NCBI GenBank assembly: GCA_020846635.1
Contig: JADLDO010000058.1
Span: forward strand, 1 to 53,289
Length of the DNA stretch: 53,289 nucleotides
Direction: 5' to 3'
From: Caldilineaceae bacterium
GTDB taxonomy: Bacteria; Chloroflexota; Anaerolineae; Caldilineales; Caldilineaceae
The translations under genes and the position numbers were made by a program. Below the pieces are notes generated by a model. That model saw only the letters and a list, made by a program, of their open reading frames with translations. It searched no databases and was not told where the DNA came from. This document shows positions 52,866 through 53,289 of this stretch, piece after piece. Each line of letters begins with the position of its first letter. The first letter of the stretch is position 1.

Positions 52866-53138
52866 ATGACTACAAAAGTGCAGGATGTACTAGAGGAAGC
52901 CCGGCAACTATCGCCGGTTGAACAGTTGGATCTGATTCGCGCTCTGTCGGAATTGCTGCAAGCACAATATCTCGAATCGGCTTATCAAGAGAAGATTCCA
53001 GCCTCTGTCATGCGCGCCAAACCTGTTACCGACTTGGATGAGGTTGCTGGTGACTTTTGGCCGGACGATGAATCGATCGATGAGTTCAACAGCTTCATTA
53101 AGCAACAGCGCGAGACAGATCGATTAAGCGATCTGTGA
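52866..53138 (+). CDS. Antitoxin-like small protein
   Basis: A 90-residue acidic protein beginning MTTKVQDVLEEARQLSPVEQ. The pattern of an N-terminal amphipathic helix (LSPVEQLDLIRALSELL) and a disordered acidic tail (DDESIDEFNSFIKQQRE) is typical of small antitoxins paired with PIN-domain toxins. GGAGG lies 5 nt before the ATG. Its stop overlaps the GTG start of the toxin stub (GTGA at 53135-53138), the usual arrangement of such operons. I assign it as an antitoxin mainly from this context. Confidence 0.7.
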   Translation: MTTKVQDVLEEARQLSPVEQLDLIRALSELLQAQYLESAYQEKIPASVMRAKPVTDLDEVAGDFWPDDESIDEFNSFIKQQRETDRLSDL

Positions 53139-53166
53139 GCACCGTCCTACTCGATACAGATGTTGT
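53135..53166 (+). pseudogene. 5' stub of a VapC-like PIN-domain toxin gene
   Basis: GTG 53135 starts VSTVLLDTDVV, the typical first strand of VapC toxins including the first active-site Asp. After about 11 codons the sequence departs from the family and reaches a stop at 53204-53206. The gene is probably interrupted by an insertion beginning near 53167, leaving the antitoxin without an active partner. Confidence 0.7.
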
Positions 53167-53289
53167 TGTAAATTCCGGTAAAGAAAGCGACGCGATTTCG
53201 GTCTAAAAATCAGCACTCAAGCCGAGTACACTTCGTGCAGATTATGGTTGCCTGTTCCACGCAGGGAGCAGGATCTCTGACACGAAGGG
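53167..53289. mobile_element. Putative insertion-sequence end (partial, continues past window)
   Basis: From TGTAAATTCCGGTAAAGAAA (53167) the sequence no longer continues the toxin gene. Two related blocks, ATTCCGGTAAA and ATTTCGGTCTAAAAATCAGC, follow closely; such multiple short terminal repeats are characteristic of IS21-family ends. No transposase reading frame begins within the remaining 123 bp. The family assignment is tentative. Confidence 0.45.

Overview
The window looks like chromosomal DNA of a member of the Chloroflexota, most plausibly an Anaerolineae/Caldilineae-type filamentous lineage. This is an inference, not a search result. It rests on the moderately high GC content, a complete SUF-type Fe-S system led by a SufR-like regulator, a split methylmalonyl-CoA mutase with epimerase, a mevalonate kinase, many large proteins without close famous homologues, and dispersed palindromic elements of a kind familiar from Chloroflexota intergenic regions. 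No phage, CRISPR array, rRNA or tRNA gene was found.

Layout. 1-3.9 kb: recA (cut by the window start) and dnaA on the minus strand, then an 830-bp gene-free stretch with a DnaA-box cluster that is the likely chromosomal origin. 3.9-9.4 kb: a GNAT-like protein, a truncated ribbon-helix-helix ORF, nagA (plus), then mevalonate kinase, a glycerophosphodiesterase, a membrane-tethered Mrr-type nuclease and a DUF59 protein (minus). 9.5-14.4 kb: one minus-strand block dnaX-ybaB-recR followed by methylmalonyl-CoA mutase and epimerase. 14.7-20.6 kb (plus): a HEAT-like orphan, a slipin, a DUF971 protein, an M50 protease with CBS domains coupled to an alpha/beta hydrolase, and rpe. 20.6-25.8 kb (minus): the classical rpsB-tsf-pyrH-frr-uppS-cdsA order. 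26.1-33.6 kb: an enolase-superfamily enzyme, an orphan OmpR-type regulator, queG, an MFS exporter and a secreted LPXTG-bearing nuclease. 34.0-41.4 kb (plus): sufR-sufC-sufB-sufD-sufS-sufU-Rieske-DUF59. 41.6-52.5 kb: a glycoside-hydrolase-like protein, then a seven-gene minus-strand region containing a beta-propeller protein, a glycogen-synthase-like glycosyltransferase, a ThiF/MoeB E1 enzyme, a tandem GNAT, glgB and a REC-histidine kinase whose start overlaps the glgB stop. 52.9-53.3 kb: an antitoxin gene and the 5' stub of its VapC-like toxin, which is interrupted by what looks like an insertion-sequence end.

The most unusual signals are these: an in-frame triplicated 9-residue repeat in a GNAT gene, where each DNA unit is a small hairpin; a family of three intergenic palindromic elements (one inverted relative to another); a 23-bp perfect inverted repeat starting at the frr stop codon; a 159-residue N-terminal extension on DnaA backed by a perfect Shine-Dalgarno; a putative sortase signal on the secreted nuclease; a promoter-like -10 placed directly before a terminator hairpin between sufD and sufS; and the interrupted toxin gene at the right edge. 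I did not find a clearly new multi-gene system. The best candidate for closer study is the glycogen-related run ending in the glgB-coupled kinase.
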